A DNA stretch of 64,000 bases from Leucocoprinus leucothites (GCA_013368445.1 JAACJO010000003.1:1178001-1242000), one strand, 5' to 3'; numbered from the stretch's first letter, positions 1-12,790 are shown. Notes: generated by a model not told the origin, from the sequence alone. Numbers and translations are program-made.

Positions 1-1152
1 TTATGATTTCGAGGGGAAGTGCGTTGAAGAACAATCACAGTGATCATCAGTGACGTTTTTCTGAAAGGTCCTCGGGTTATCCCAATCCAATACGATATTG
101 GCAGCATCCCCGAAGGATCTGAAAGAGCTGCTGAGCTAAGTGGAAAGAACCTCGAGAAGAGCTTCTTCTTGGTCCTGATTGAACAATCTTCTTTGTCAAA
201 CTTAATAACCCAGATGTTAGCGAGTGTCCTGATAAGCGTATTGGGCTAGACTGACGAGGGAGAGGGGGCAGCAGGTGTCAAAGAAAGGCGGGGCGAGATG
301 AATGTGACCAAACTCAAGCCGACGTCATGGGCCTGATAATAGAGGGGCCGTCTACGCAGCACAGGGGAAGCACCCAGTGGATCACCTGGATCGGACAGAG
401 ACAATCGAAGTAGTTCTGTGCACTGGCGAGGTACCAGACTTGACGCACACCTTGTATTTTCAGTAGGGGTATTGGTTTTAGCATGCTTGAGGGACTACGC
501 AGCGTTCCCAAGAGCTTTTTATAATTTAGTATTACAGAATGGAACCTACGCGTTTAGCAGGACACGGCAATCAAGCATTGTTGGCGGCTACAGGCACTAG
601 GCGGAGGGATCCGATGACGATGTGGGACTAATAAGTGGAGTGCGTCCAGTACCAAACATTTGATATGGGGTGCATTTCACATTATCTTCTGAAGGGTACA
701 GGAGAGGAAAGCTAACGAGGACAGCCTAGGCGCCGACGCGGAGGTACTGCTTGCTAACAGTAATTATTAAGCCAGGCATTAGAGTCGTAGAATGGAACGT
801 AAGGGTCTTAGGTGCATCCGCATCGCCATGCCCGACATGCATCGGACAAGCTAGGAGAGGTGGCAGAATATGGTGGTCTCTGTATGTGGAAGTATAGAGA
901 AGGCTATTTGTGGATTGTTTGGGTTTGACGCCGAGAAAGTTTGTTGTCGCACGGTGGTAAGTTGGTTGTAACACATTGATGATTGTGGTCAGCGCCGGAC
1001 GCGACGCATTCTGAACCCAAAAGCGCGTTCCTATCTCCTTTCTCTCTTATACCAGGCCTCTTGTAGGCACTTCACCTCTCCCTTCTCCTCCATTCCCTTA
1101 TCCCCACCCCTCTCCGAGCTCCTGCGAGCATTCTGCAAACAAGCTGCACGCG
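1..1152. other. Intergenic region upstream of kinase
   Basis: No recognisable gene. A 69-codon open frame near the left edge (40-249) begins with GTG and matches no family I know. The last part (about 1031-1117) is strongly pyrimidine-rich on the + strand and lies directly upstream of the kinase start, as is common in fungal promoters. Nothing else stands out. Confidence 0.5.
1031..1117 (+). promoter_or_regulatory. CT-rich tract upstream of the kinase start
   Basis: A run dominated by C and T ends about 35 bases before the proposed ATG at 1153. Such tracts often mark core promoters or transcription start regions of fungal housekeeping genes. That this one does so is inference. No TATA box is visible in it. 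Confidence 0.35.
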
Positions 1153-4100
1153 ATGCATTCTCGAGCAACATCAAGCTCAAATTCCAAGGCAAATCCGCCA
1201 AAAGCACTCAATGATTATGTTTGTGTTGTGGTATTGCAGCCTCATATATGCCACTCATGGTGCCGTTCTTCAGCAACTCGGCGATTCGCTTGGCAAGGGC
1301 GCCTTTGGTCAGGTCTTCCGTACGCATCATGACATACACCACCCAAACGCGTGAATAACGATGATGGAATACAGGTGCCTTGAACTGGGCGACAGGAGAG
1401 ACGGTTGCTGTGAAAGAGATCCAGTTGAGCAATATACCCAAAGCTGAACTTGGTGAGATCATGGTGTGTACGCTTTTTTGATTAATTGGACTTTCGTTGA
1501 TCGTGGCTGTTGCAAGTCCGAAATCGACCTGCTGAAGAACCTCAATGTGAGAACTGAATCGTCTTGCAGCAGCTGAATGAGTACGCTGAAACCTGGTAGC
1601 ATGAAAACATCGTCAAGTACAAAGGGTTCGTCAAGACGAGGGAGTATCTGTACATTATCCTAGAGTGCGCACCTTCCTTTACTCGGCCACTTTCGTTTCG
1701 TGGATAAAACCTTCGCTAGGTTCTGTGAGAACGGCTCCCTACATAACATCGTCAAGAAATTTGGCAAGTTTCCAGAGAATCTCGTTGCAGTATACATTTC
1801 GCAAGTTCTAGAAGGGTTGGTCTACCTCCATGACCAGGGTGTCATTCATCGCGATATCAAAGGTGCAAACATCTTGACTAACAAAGACGGTACCGTCAAG
1901 TTAGCCGATTTTGGAGTTGCTAGTAGTGTGAATGCAGGGGCAGCTAATGCCGCCGTAGTTGGGAGTCCCTATTGGAGTGAGTCTTCATGAAGCTTCTTTA
2001 CCTTCCGTTGGCTCATAATTATATAGTGGCCCCGGAGGTTATTGAGCAATCTGGAGCAACAACAGCTTCCGACATCTGGTAATGCCGTTACTACCATCTG
2101 CTTCTTTACTCGAAGCTCATACTTTGATCTACAGGAGTGTTGGTTGTGTCGTCATTGAGCTACTGGAAGGCCATCCACCATACCATGATCTCGACCCTAT
2201 GCCCGCACTCTTTCGCATCGTACAAGACGACTGTCCTCCAATACCAGATGGCGCATCGCCCATCGTGAAAGATTTCCTATACCACTGCTTCCAGAAGGAC
2301 AGCAATCTCCGAATATCCGCCAAGAAACTACTCAGGCATCCATGGATGATATCAGCACGTAAACAGCTAGCGGACGGAAAATCCAAGGCCGGCAATGATG
2401 CGGAACCTAAACCTGGATCCGAAGGCACGAAGAAGCCTAGTAATTACAACTTCGACGAAGCTTTGGCCAAAGTCCAAGAATGGAACGAAGCACTGAAATG
2501 TATGTTTTTCTCTTGTCCTTGTTCACTGGTTCTAAACTCGTGAACATACTGATTGAGCGGCTATGTATAGCTCCCTCGCGCCCTTCGAAACATCCCCCTC
2601 GTTATACCCGACCCGTATCACCATTGCAACGTCACTCAGAACTCCCACTTTCGTCTTCTCTACTCGGTCATTCTACAGGTCCTTCTGCACGGAAGCCGGC
2701 AGCGGGGCCTAGTGCCAAGCAACCACCAACGAAAGGCGGCTTGGGATTAGTGGAGAAGATTCAACCGCTTTCGTTCCAGCTACAAGCACCAGAGGAACAG
2801 ACAGACAACTGGGACGACGATTTCGAAGAGGGTATCTCATTTACGAAGCTGCAAGGTGCGTTCCTTGTGCTTTTGAATCAAAAAACGGGACCTGATGCTT
2901 AGTTTCATGCTAGGACTGGATCGGACATCTGTTGACGAGGATAAAGAGGATAAGAAGGATAAGGAGTCGGACAAGGACGACAAGACTGAGGATTTGAACG
3001 CTCTAACTATCAAGCCCACGAAGAGTCCTGGCCCACGTTCTGCATCACTAGCTGCACCACCTTCAGGAGAGATGTCACCTATCGTGGAGGACTATTCAGA
3101 CCTTGCTGCTGAAGAAGATGAACAATGGTTACAAGACAAGGTCGCAGACTTCAAGGTAAAGCTCCCCCTCAAGTCTGATTCCACCAGCTCAATCAAACGC
3201 TCACTTGCACACCCAACCCTCAGCTGAAAAATTCGGTCAGAAAAGGCCTCTTCCACCCAGATGACATCAAGACTGTCGGGCTCACAGTTTCCCCTGGGCC
3301 GCTTTCAGCCCCTTTACCGAGTTTGTCCAAGAAATCGTCACGTCCTAGCCTAGGAGCCATTGTGAATCTCAATGGGGGTAGTAACAGCAACACTCAGCGT
3401 TCGACGGGTTCTGCTGGTAGTGGTGGATCGGTTGGTCGTGCGGATGCAAAGAAGGCGCATAGTGATTTGGAAGGGTTTGATAAGTATGCTGAGGAGGATG
3501 ATGAGGATTATGAGGAATTGTTTGGGAAACCTAATGGCACGAGTGAGTGTGGCGCTTCCGTTCTGTTCCGTTTGCTGTTATGACGGTGACTGACTCGGCT
3601 TTTTTGTTTTGCGCCTGTTCTCTTTACTTTTTGTAGATGTTGAGCCGTCGATGCAGAGCTTAAAGTTGAATACGCGGTTGTCCAATAAATCTTGGGTGAG
3701 TACGCTCGAGGTATTCTTCAAGTGATTGAGATTAATCCAAGCACTGTATTCGCAGTTTGGAGCGGAAGACTCTGATGAGGAAGAAGACCCCTTCGCCGAG
3801 GTTAATCTTTACTCTCCCCTGATCCCCGGCACAGTGGCTGATCGTTCTAATTTATAGATCGATGAAGGCTTCTCAGAAGAAGATCTCGAATCTAATCTCC
3901 AGCGAGACAAATACGCCCGACTGTGCAATACCGTTAATCAGCTTATCGACGAGCTCACACCCTCTGCGCCAGAATTTCAACTTCATAAAGCGTGTAATCA
4001 GCTCGTACGTCCGTTTGTTTCCCTTCGTTATGATGTTGTGGGTTGAACTATAGTCTGTTAGATCGAGATTATGGAAGAGAGTCCAGAGATGCAGAGTCAG

Positions 4101-6813
4101 CTTGTTTCTTCGCATGGGATGCTTGCGATTTTGGAGGTTTTAGAAGCGACAAGGCATAGGGATGTTACGATGAAGCTGTTGCAGATTATAAATTTGGTGA
4201 GTCGGTGTTTTGTTCATTTTGGGATTGGGTGGTAGTTCGCTGACGTTGGAATTTGCGGAAAGCTCGTGACATCTGATATTGGTTTCCTTGAGAGCTTTTG
4301 CTTGATTGGGTATGTCGCGGTTTATTCTTCATGAGCTTTCAAAGCTGAATAGAGTTATTACAGAGGCATCCCAGTGATGATGGGTGAGTTTGCACTGCGA
4401 CTAGTGAACTGCCTTCTTACATGAATTTCAGAGTTCACCTCAAAGAAGTACCCTTCGGATTGTCGGCTGGAAGCCTCGAATTTCATACGCCTCCTCTGTC
4501 ATACATCTGTCCTGACACTGCAAATGTTTATCTCGTGAGTGCATTTTTCACCTTGTCGCCGGCTCAGTCGGGTTGACGTGCTCTTTAGCTGCCGTGGCCT
4601 TAAAGTCCTCGTTGACCTCCTAGATGAAGACTACACTGAACAGGAAGAGCTCGTCGTCCATGCACTTAATGGTATTATCAGCGTCTTCGATCTTCAAAGC
4701 CCAACAACGAAGAACGACTTTTGTCGTATGTTCATTCGCGAGGGTTTATTGGACCCACTTTCCCTTGCACTGTTGAATGTGATGGCTATACGAGGGGAAA
4801 CGACGCTGGCGACAAAGATGAAGATTATCCAGACGTTATTGGTGTTTTGTCAGGTGTCGCAATCCGATGTGCATGTGAGGAATGCGTTGGGAACGAGACA
4901 GGTCATTCGACGTGAGTTTTATCAGCCAATCATCCCGAGTGGTGAGCTTATATGCTAACTATTGGGCTAGGTCTTCTACGCGCATGCGAGCTCCTCGAAC
5001 CAGAATGTCTCGTGCTCATGCTCAAAGCCGTCAAACACCTCAGCATGAACGCCATGCTGCTGGAAGTTCTGCAAAACGCCAACGCCATTGAAATCCTCAT
5101 TCGCATTCTCGAAGAACAGTCGTCAGGCCCTCACCACGCGGAAATGTCAAACCACATATTCCAAACGTGTTTCAACCTGTGTAGATTGAACAAGACAAGA
5201 CAGGAAGAGGCTGCCCAGGCTGGAATTATACCATGTTTGAAGAGGGTTATTGAGACGAGTTCACCTTTGAAGCAGTTTGCGCTGCCGATACTTTGTGATC
5301 TTGCTGCTGCGGGGAAGAGTTGTAGGAATTTGTTGTGGCAGAATGATGGGTTGAGGATGTATCTCAGGTTGTTGGATGATCCGTATTTCCAAGTTAGTGC
5401 TCTGGAGTCAATTCTGTCCTGGTAAGTGCCTCCGCTGGTTGGTACACCTTTCCGTTCTGACCGGGCTCCATTGCGCCTTTTTTTCGTATCACATAGGCTA
5501 CAAGACGAAACGGCTCGCATTGAAGATCAACTCCTCCTTCCGTCCTCTCTGGAAACCCTCACATCCTGCTTCGTCCACTCCAAAGCCAACTCTTTCGAAA
5601 ACCTGCTTGACCCATTCCTCAAACTAACCCGCCTCTCCACACCATTAACCCTCGCCATCGCCAAATCACCGCAATTTTTCAACCGCATAATCGAGCGCCT
5701 AACAAACTCCCACTCTCACCCTCTTAACAACCCGAACAACCACACTGGTGGTGGTGGCGGTGGGAAAGCTGTTGTGAGATTGAATTTGTTGAAGTTGTTG
5801 AGGAGCGTTGTGGAAGTTCATCCGAATAGGATGATGCTTGTAGAGAAGTATGGACTGTTGGATGTTGTGGAGAGGCTGAGTAAAACGGATGGAGCGGTGC
5901 TCGTGAGGGAGCTGGCTAGGGAGATTGTACCGACGTTGAGGCCGGTGTTGATGAAGTCTTCTATTGGTGCTGGAGCCGCTGGTGGTGGTGGTGGGAGTAC
6001 AAGTGCGGTGCAAAGGCTGAAAGCCAGAGCAGAGAGTATGGATAGGAGCATTCGTGGTAGTTCACCATTCAGCCCTCCCCCCACCGGTGCTGGAGATCGA
6101 TTGGATAGAGAGCGGGATGGTCATCGTGGAGAACCCTCTCGAGAAAGAGAACGCGTATTTACAAGGGAGGCGTCACCTGGTCTTCGAGCGTCTATTTCAT
6201 CCAATGGCGGAGGGGCTATCGTACCGAAACTCAAGCTTCGAGAACGCAGTTCTCGTAGCGGAGAAGACGGTGGTGCCAATGGAACAGAGTTGAGGGAAAG
6301 AGAAAGGGTGCTGTTGGTTTCGCGCAAGATGAGAAGAGCAGCTTCGGAGGCCTCCCCCTGAGACCGTCGTTTTCTTCTAGTCAACTCCAGTCTTATGCAG
6401 TGCATCATAATGGAAATGGGGTGAATGGGACTAAGAAACCCACTGCTTTACTAATGCAGAGTCCAAATGGGAATGGCCATTCGGGGCTGCCAGTGCGGGA
6501 GGGGAAGAGATTAGTTTCGGGTGCAGGAATGGGACTGGGAACGTTCACGTTTGAGAGAAGTACAAATGGACCGCCACCGTCGCCACTGGGGGGTTCGTTT
6601 AGTCCTGCTGGGCTACCTTCGGCGGCGGCTGGGCAGGCGATACCAAGGAAATCTGATGGAAGAGAGGGAGTAGGGCCCAGCGGGCTGAGTTCTTCGTTCA
6701 CGAATGGTTCGTTTTCGCTGTCGTCCTCGCAGTTCAAATCGAGGTTACCGAGACAGAAGTTGGATGATGTGGCGTCGTGGTTGGATAGAGATGATGGGTT
6801 GGAGACAGATTAA
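1153..6813 (+). CDS. Cdc7/SepH-like septation-initiation protein kinase (STE/Cdc15 family)
   Basis: Serine/threonine kinase of the septation initiation network (S. pombe Cdc7, A. nidulans SepH), which acts at the spindle pole to trigger cytokinesis and septation. The kinase domain sits in the first exons: glycine loop GKGAFGQVF, catalytic lysine in [26 protein letters not shown], and a GSPYWMAPE loop formed across an intron. Introns I could place are 1219-1273, 1320-1374, 1464-1516 and one starting at 1665; about ten or more follow. A disordered acidic/serine-rich stretch comes next, then a helical ARM-like region around 4.5-5.7 kb, then a low-complexity tail ending DDGLETD. The start gives MHSRATSSS followed by the kinase fold. 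Near 6292-6320 the reading frame must move by one base, because the tail continues smoothly in another frame ([20 protein letters not shown]). No clean intron explains this, so a lost base is likely. Family assignment is firm; some middle exons are approximate. Confidence 0.88.
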
Positions 6814-7375
6814 GCTGTTTGTGCTTTGTGAAGATTGGGTTTTGGTGATAGAGTACTAGTATTGTATGATTATAATTCTTGCATCTTGTTTGCTAGACAC
6901 ACTCGTTGATTCCTATTTTTTCCTTTTATTCATTCTGGGCTACTATCACTTGATATACACACTCCTGTTTGCTGTGGTTCTGGGTACCTTTGGTTGGGGT
7001 TTTTGGTACTTATACGTACACTCTCACTATCATTTATAGTTTTTTTGAGACTTTTTCCTTTGAAATTCGGGTCACACTCATTTCTTTCGTTCATTGGCAC
7101 GTTTTTCTGTTAAGGTGACTCAGAGGTGGTAAATGTAATATACAAGTTAGAGAGACGGTAGTGATTAGAGTGAGCGCAAGATCTATATCTGTACGCGACA
7201 ATATTGGGCTCGTGTTCGTTTCTTATGTTTACTCAAGTTTCGGGTCAGAAATATAACCTGGATTAATGTATTCGGAGGATAATTCTCATGTAAATATAGT
7301 AGATATATGAGCGTGATTCTAAGGGTCTGTCGTCAACGACGGAGTAAAGACGGAAGAATAAAACTCACAGCATTA
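6814..7375. other. Convergent 3' region between kinase and uL5m
   Basis: T-rich, AT-rich spacer holding the 3' untranslated regions of the two convergent genes. I see no gene in it. A short open frame from 7307 is the antisense shadow of the uL5m C-terminus. Confidence 0.6.
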
Positions 7376-8265
7376 CTACCGACGAATGAAAGGAATCTGG
7401 AAACCGGAAACAAGGGCACGAGCGCGGTTCTCCGCATCAAGCCCAGTGGCATTAGTAACGAAATGAATGTGCATGCCATACATCTTCGGATATGAATCTT
7501 GGTTGACTTCAATCTGGGGGAAGAACCCCATAGCCTGCGGAGGTAACCCAAATGATACAACACCCGAAACGGCGCTGGGTGTGTTGACACTCGAAGACTC
7601 GGGTGGTAATACGACACCATTGAACTCGCGTAACCTCGGGAGTACGAATTCAACCAAGGTGCCGATGAAGTCGTACATGCTCTGACCCTTGAGTTCGACT
7701 TTGACACCAACAGGAACACCTGGTCTAATCCATCCTCCAACACTCTTCTTCCCGCGTACGATTTGTACACCCTCGACTTTATGCCTTCCACCGGCCTTAT
7801 GACCTTCACCCGTCAATGTCCGCATGGCCATAATAGCGCCCAACAAATTACTCTTGCTCTGCAATGCCTCTTTCACCATCGTGTGAATAACCACCTTTTC
7901 CAACTTGATGACATTGTTAGGTGTCGATGGCGGTGGTAGTTTTTTACCGACGCGGGAACCACCCACGGGAGGGTTGTATCGGTTTTTGGAATAAGGGTCG
8001 TTTGGATCGAATGTGAGACGGATCTGACGAGGTTGAGGGCGAGGGAGATGTTCATGTTTGTAGGTCATGTACATGAGGTCTTCTTGGAGAGTGGTGTGGT
8101 AGTGGTCTTCGAGTCTGCATGGTGCAAATTCGCGAGTGACGAGGTTGACGGGGGACGGGGGAGACCGGTTGTTCGGTCTTTGCGGGGGTGAGCACGGATG
8201 CGGGGGGCGCGACCGAATCGCGCTGGGAGAGGAGACACGCTACTTTTCAGTGCGGCGGAGGCCAT
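7376..8265 (-). CDS. Mitochondrial large-subunit ribosomal protein uL5m (MRPL7-like)
   Basis: Ribosomal protein L5 of the mitochondrial large subunit, placed in the central protuberance. The uninterrupted C-terminal 230 residues show L5 hallmarks: LEKVVIHTMVKEAL, AMRTLTGEG, VRGKKSVGGWIRPGVPVG, and a C-terminal YGMHIHFVTNATGLDAENR region. Just upstream, in the same frame, LVTREFAPCRLEDHYHTTLQ leads into EDLMYMTY, which fits fungal uL5m. The arginine- and serine-rich start (MASAALKSSVSPLPARFGR) looks like a mitochondrial presequence but lies in a frame one base off. The switch falls in a run of C residues (minus strand) near 8150-8165 with no suitable intron, so a missing base is the simplest reading. 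An upstream in-frame ATG at 8349 exists; 8265 is preferred because it puts the presequence at the N-terminus. No other intron is needed. Confidence 0.85.
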
Positions 8266-8714
8266 GGACAACCACTTTTGTGCATCACTGGTTGTTGGCA
8301 GATTTGGATTTGGAAAAGTTTTGATGTTTGGATTGGGGGGTTGGACCAAATAACGCGTCGATGCTGATTGGCTGGAGTTACTCTCACATCAACATCTCAT
8401 GTCCAGCTTCATTTTTCTATTATTAAATGTAGAAGCCAAAGCACGGCGACCATTGCTCACTAGCTTCTCAAAACCTGGAGTCTTCATCTGTGGGGCTAGT
8501 GCGGTTCCTCCAGTCAACGTCCGCCGCTTAGCACTCTCGAAGCTCGACTTACGGTATCTGCTTGATATTCGCGTTGATGCAAACGCATTGCGGCGCACTC
8601 TCTGCACCTTCTTTGATTCTTTCTTTGGCAGTGGGATGATCACTTATTTCACTAAACTCGAAACGGAATCGTCGCAGTTTAGTTTACTGGACCAGCGTTC
8701 ACATCTGGATTATG

Positions 8715-8720
8715 TATAAA
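8715..8720 (+). promoter_or_regulatory. TATA box of first trefoil-like gene
   Basis: TATAAA in the context TGTATAAAGG, 92 bases upstream of the ATG at 8807. The paralogous gene has a similar element at nearly the same distance (9939-9946 to 10029), which supports it being a real core promoter element. Confidence 0.6.
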
Positions 8721-8806
8721 GGACCTTCCCTGACCTGAGAAGTGTGCTGCCAGGCCCTCCTTTAAAGCCCTCAGCTACACTCCGTCCCTAACTCCCCAAC
8801 CTCTCA

Positions 8807-9425
8807 ATGGCGCCCATTTCTCCCTCCGGCCTTTACATGATCACTGACACCTCCAACTACCCTGTTGGAGTCGATCAGCAAAATATAGATGTGGCGAATG
8901 CTCGCCATCAGGGTTTCTTTGACGTGCTACCTATTGTGTCATTGAGAAATAACAAGCCTACGGCGTGGCGCCTCGAGGAAATCAGGACTGGAACTTATCG
9001 TCTCTCTGTTAGCACTACAAGTACACCTCTGGATGCAATGCCTGTAACTGTGGGCCCCGAGTCAGAGATCCATGCTTTGTTGCATGCTCCAGTGAATAGT
9101 GTTTCCCATTACTGGGTTTTACAAGATCTGGGCGATGATTGGTACATGTGGGTGCACTCCTCTTTGCTTTGTTCATATACCATTTTTTGGTTTTGAACTG
9201 ACGTGGTGAGGGATCCTTTCCAGTATCAAGTATGCTGGTGATACGAATTACGTTTGGGCATCATCTGTAGGCTTTCCAAACGACCCGCAACAGGTATGTG
9301 TTAAAAGTACGAGTCTTTGCATTCCCTCTCAGTGATATCGTTCGTTCCTACAGATTTCACTGGTTCCTTGGACTAGTAGCAATCGGGGTAATTTTGCTTT
9401 CAGGATCAAGCCATTTGGTGCTTGA
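8807..9425 (+). CDS. Small beta-trefoil-like protein, possibly a mushroom protease inhibitor
   Basis: Protein of about 155 residues in three exons. Exon 1 ends in DLGDDWY; an intron from about 9148 to 9223 splits an isoleucine codon, giving IIKYAGDTNYVW; a second intron follows a DPQQ motif; the last exon ends FRIKPFGA then TGA at 9423-9425. There is no signal peptide. Repeating units of the form G-x-Y-x-hydrophobic, then W near the end of each unit (TAWRLEEI, SHYWVLQDL), resemble beta-trefoil proteins such as the fungal I66 serine protease inhibitors, mycocypins or ricin-B-like lectins. The following gene is a clear paralog with the same exon layout. The trefoil assignment is inferred from pattern, length and taxon; which subfamily it belongs to is not settled. 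Confidence 0.55.
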
Positions 9426-9938
9426 ACAAGGGACGGTGGAGGGGTGAACTTTGGGAAATAATGTTGGATTGTTCTTTTTTCATTTTATAGTCCTCGAGAG
9501 TGTTATCATGTTGGATTGTGATTTGATGTACGACCTGCTCGTGTTGCAATGAACCTCACGACATATTTACGACGGAAGAGTTGACACAGGAACACGGTTG
9601 ACTTCGGAAAGAGCCAAAAATGACTTGTTCATACATGTATTTCTGACTCGGCGCCCATATCACATGAAGATATCTGACGATTGACAGGAATTCTGTCCCT
9701 TAACTTGAGGAGATGTACACGTGCATTGCAAAGGCTAAGTGTTGGTTCATAAACTTTCAGGACCGTGCCCAGACAAATCTAAATTCCAGCGTTCAAAAAG
9801 GTTTCTGCCAGCCACATTGCCACCAAAGCTCGCGCTCCATTCCAACCTCACCCCATCCTCGTTTTATTTAACGTAATTTCTAATAGCACGCTCACTAGTC
9901 TCAGTGAAAATGGTGGGCCATTAAATGGACCCTTGAGC
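9426..9938. other. Spacer between the two trefoil-like genes
   Basis: Holds the 3' untranslated region of the first gene and the promoter of the second. No gene seen. Confidence 0.5.
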
Positions 9939-9946
9939 TATATAAA
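9939..9946 (+). promoter_or_regulatory. TATA box of second trefoil-like gene
   Basis: TATATAAA, 90 bases upstream of the ATG at 10029, matching the spacing seen in the neighbouring paralog. Confidence 0.6.
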
Positions 9947-10028
9947 CCATGCCCTCAATGTACCGTCATCCCAGTTCTCAGTTGCCAAAAGCCCTCAGCA
10001 TCCCACCTTGACAGTCGTTTTCGCTCTC

Positions 10029-10651
10029 ATGTCTCTTCCATCAGGCCAGTACTCGATTTACGGTATCGACGACGCGCCTATTGGTCTACCGCAACAACCA
10101 AACGTTGGAAATTCCTCCATTTTACCGGTGGTTCAGGGGCCGAAGGTGACATCCCTCGTACGACTTGGCACATCCAACAAGTTGGCACTGCGGGACGTTA
10201 CATTTTCTTCGCGAGCGTTCCATCGATGAACTTGTCCTTGTTACCTATAGGCGTAAGCAACCACAAGCTCTACGCTTTGTTGAACACGTCCGTGGTTGGG
10301 ACAGGGGACTCGTTGATTGTTCAGTCCCAGTGGGTTATTGAGCACGTGGATTCTAATCCGGGACAGTACATGTGAGTCCTTGCTTCGCCGAGTTTTTGGG
10401 GGGGAGTCAGGTTTGATCAAAGTTTTTGATATCATGTAGCATCAAGCTTGCGGATGATTTGAACCGGGTTTGGTATGAGGACAGTTTGTTTGAGCCAGGA
10501 GGACAGGTGCGTAAATAACGAGCCCCATGTTTCCTTAAACTGAGTTGGATATTGTTATCTTGTGCTTGGTGTGCTTTAGATCACCCTCAAGGAGAGTCAA
10601 GGGAATCGACATTTAAACCAGTGGTTCAGGATTGAGGCATCGAGGGTTTGA
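10029..10651 (+). CDS. Second small beta-trefoil-like protein, paralog with one apparent frameshift
   Basis: Paralog of the gene at 8807. It starts MSLPSGQYSIYGIDDAPIGL and has the same three-exon layout: intron 1 again splits an isoleucine codon (Y-I then IKLADDLNRVW), intron 2 follows a GGQ motif, and the last exon ends FRIEASRV then TGA at 10649-10651. The N-terminal part is open through LPVVQGPK, but the conserved continuation TTWHIQQVGTAGRYIF is in a frame one base earlier. The shift lies between about 10134 and 10160, with no plausible intron. Either the gene is freshly broken or one base is missing from the sequence; since conservation is full on both sides, I favour the second. Likely role as for its paralog: a cytosolic trefoil inhibitor or lectin, unproven. 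Confidence 0.55.
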
Positions 10652-10811
10652 ATAGGACCGGATGGAAGACACAGCGACCGCACCTTTTCTTATTTACTCC
10701 TTAATTTCAGTTTGTGATTCAGGATACGTTGTCTTTGGAAAACATTGCCGAAATCGAGAGATTCAAATACTAGCACAACCCTGTTCAGTTCCAGCTCCGA
10801 TCATTCACTAT

Positions 10812-12790
10812 TCAATCATCGTATATGTTTCCGTATACGATGATTCTATCAAAATCAGCCGCCGCTGTACGACCCGCAATGAATAACCCGACAAAAAGCA
10901 GTGGGATTTGGGAGAGAACAAACGCACCTCCATTGAATCCGGACACCGTAACTGAATTATCGTTCCCCTGGTTGAAAGTCACATTTAGTGGCTGACTGAA
11001 GATTATCCCTGCGTTGCCACTTCGCTGGTGTAATAACGTGGAAGGACCACCGTTGACCGAGACAGATGCTGTGCGGTTCAAGATGAAAGATTGGCCCGAT
11101 GCGCCTCGGTTGTCTCCCCCTACACAGTGGATCAGAATAGATAGATGAAAAAAGAGGCCCGAGAAGGACGCACATAACCCGTCGGGATTGTGATAGTATA
11201 AGGAGACCCATTGTGGCTTGCCTGTTCCGACGATGTTGTTGATCGTCACTGAGGAGTTTTGGAAGACTAGGATGGAATCAAGTATGAGCCTAGGTACCAA
11301 AGTGGTCAGAGGTCGGTAGCCATACTGTTCGTGACAATTCCGTGTCCAGAGCACGTTGGCTAAACGTTCGAATATCAGTACAGCTCTTTTGTTTCCGGTG
11401 TCACAGGTGGCCAAATACTTACGCATACGGTTTTATAGGCAGACCCCTGGATAACACCATCTTCCGCTTCATAGGTACGACCCTTTGGGAACGTCACTTC
11501 ACCCGTCTTCACGTCAATAGTGTACAGATCGTGCCATTCCACTGTATAAGAGCCAATCCTGTCATCTACGTTGGCGGGAAGCCAGATATAGCTAATCAGT
11601 TCATCAGTTCGCTGAATTCTGAAATAAGGAGATGATCGACCGACGTGCTGTCGTAGAGATCTTTGGCAGTTGTCCATTCATCGCCGCAGTACATGATCGT
11701 CGTCTTATGTGTCCCTCTAACTGCGAAAGTCATGGTACTTTGAGAGTTGAATGTCCTCGTCCCGGACCTGCGAGCGCAGCACAACACGATTGTAAGCACT
11801 AACTGGATGTCTGGTCGCATGTGAAGATTTAGCTCACGGTGCTACGTAAGACTGGATTGACCATGGGCCGGTCAACTTCTCGGCGGAGAAGACAACGACG
11901 TTGTTAGGCCTGTACCCAGTTTTATGTGACATCAGAATATAGTAGCGTTTTCCAGTGAACACTATCGCTGGGGCCTCCAGGTCAAAATCTAGTTCCATAA
12001 CCCAAGGAGTTGCGGTCAATATTACAAGTCCTGCTCAAGTCGATATTCTCACCAAGGAATGTGTACACCAGTTCCTCGACATCAGTAAAATTGGCATTCA
12101 TCCTACTGATTAGATTGTCGTGAGCCGCGGGATCATCTCCATTGCTGTATAAAGCATATGTGGAACCTAGAGCGTCATTGAAATTTGTGAGATCACAGTG
12201 TATCACAGGAATTTCTGTATGCTCACCATCAACCTCCTGGAACAACCCAAAATCTTGACTTGTCCCTCCCAGTGGGCTGAGCACTTTCTGGAAAGTGTAG
12301 GGGCCTATCGTCCCATAAGTATTTTCACCAGCGGAAGCATCACGCGCATACCAGTGATATTCGGGCTAGTAGCAATTCCCTGCCTCAACAGTCCATACGT
12401 GGAATTATCCGAATGAAACCAAAGCACCCAATTTTGAGTAACAGAATCAAAAACTGCCTTTGGTCTTTCCGCAACTCTGTCCGGCGCAATCTCTGTCCCA
12501 GGTATAGGGGACAGTGCTTGGCCTTCATTCTTCCAGTTAAGCAAGTCGGAAGAGGAGTACACGTTGATACCGGAGAACAAGTCCGTGTCTTCTCGTCGTT
12601 CATTCTGTCCGAACCAGTACCACTTTCCTTGGTGCTCAACCATACCACCTGCGTGCGCGCTGATTATTTCGCCAGAGTTGTCATACCATGTTGCACCGGG
12701 AACTATGTATTTATTTTTTCGACCATTGACTGTGAGAATATGAGTAGTCACAATGAGAAGACCGAAGAGGAGGGATTTCAGGATTGGCAT
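10812..12790 (-). CDS. Secreted GH43 glycoside hydrolase with C-terminal CBM35-like domain (exo-beta-1,3-galactanase type)
   Basis: Extracellular enzyme. Signal peptide MPILKSLLFGLLIVTTHILT is followed by YIVPGATWYDNSGEIISAHA and WYWFGQNE, typical of the GH43 subfamily that includes fungal exo-beta-1,3-galactanases cleaving arabinogalactan backbones. Further five-bladed propeller motifs are TYALYSNGDD, DLEAPAIVFTGKRYYILMSH (which probably carries the acid glutamate) and LTGPWSIQ. After the propeller comes GRTYEAEDGVIQGSAYKT, the usual opening of a CBM35-type carbohydrate-binding module. The last exon, after a 63-base intron, ends AADFDRIIVYGNIYDD, typical of that module's close. At least seven introns. 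No frameshift noted, though the central exons were followed only roughly. Subfamily and substrate are by resemblance. Confidence 0.82.

Noticed and set aside
5818..6084. Minus-strand frames within the kinase gene
   Set aside because: They are glycine-repeat shadows of the kinase coding strand.
8399..8719. 106-codon plus-strand frame with an opposing 84-codon minus-strand frame
   Set aside because: It lies in the divergent promoter between uL5m and trefoil 1, overlaps the TATA box, and shows no family motif; overlapping frames on both strands suggest chance.
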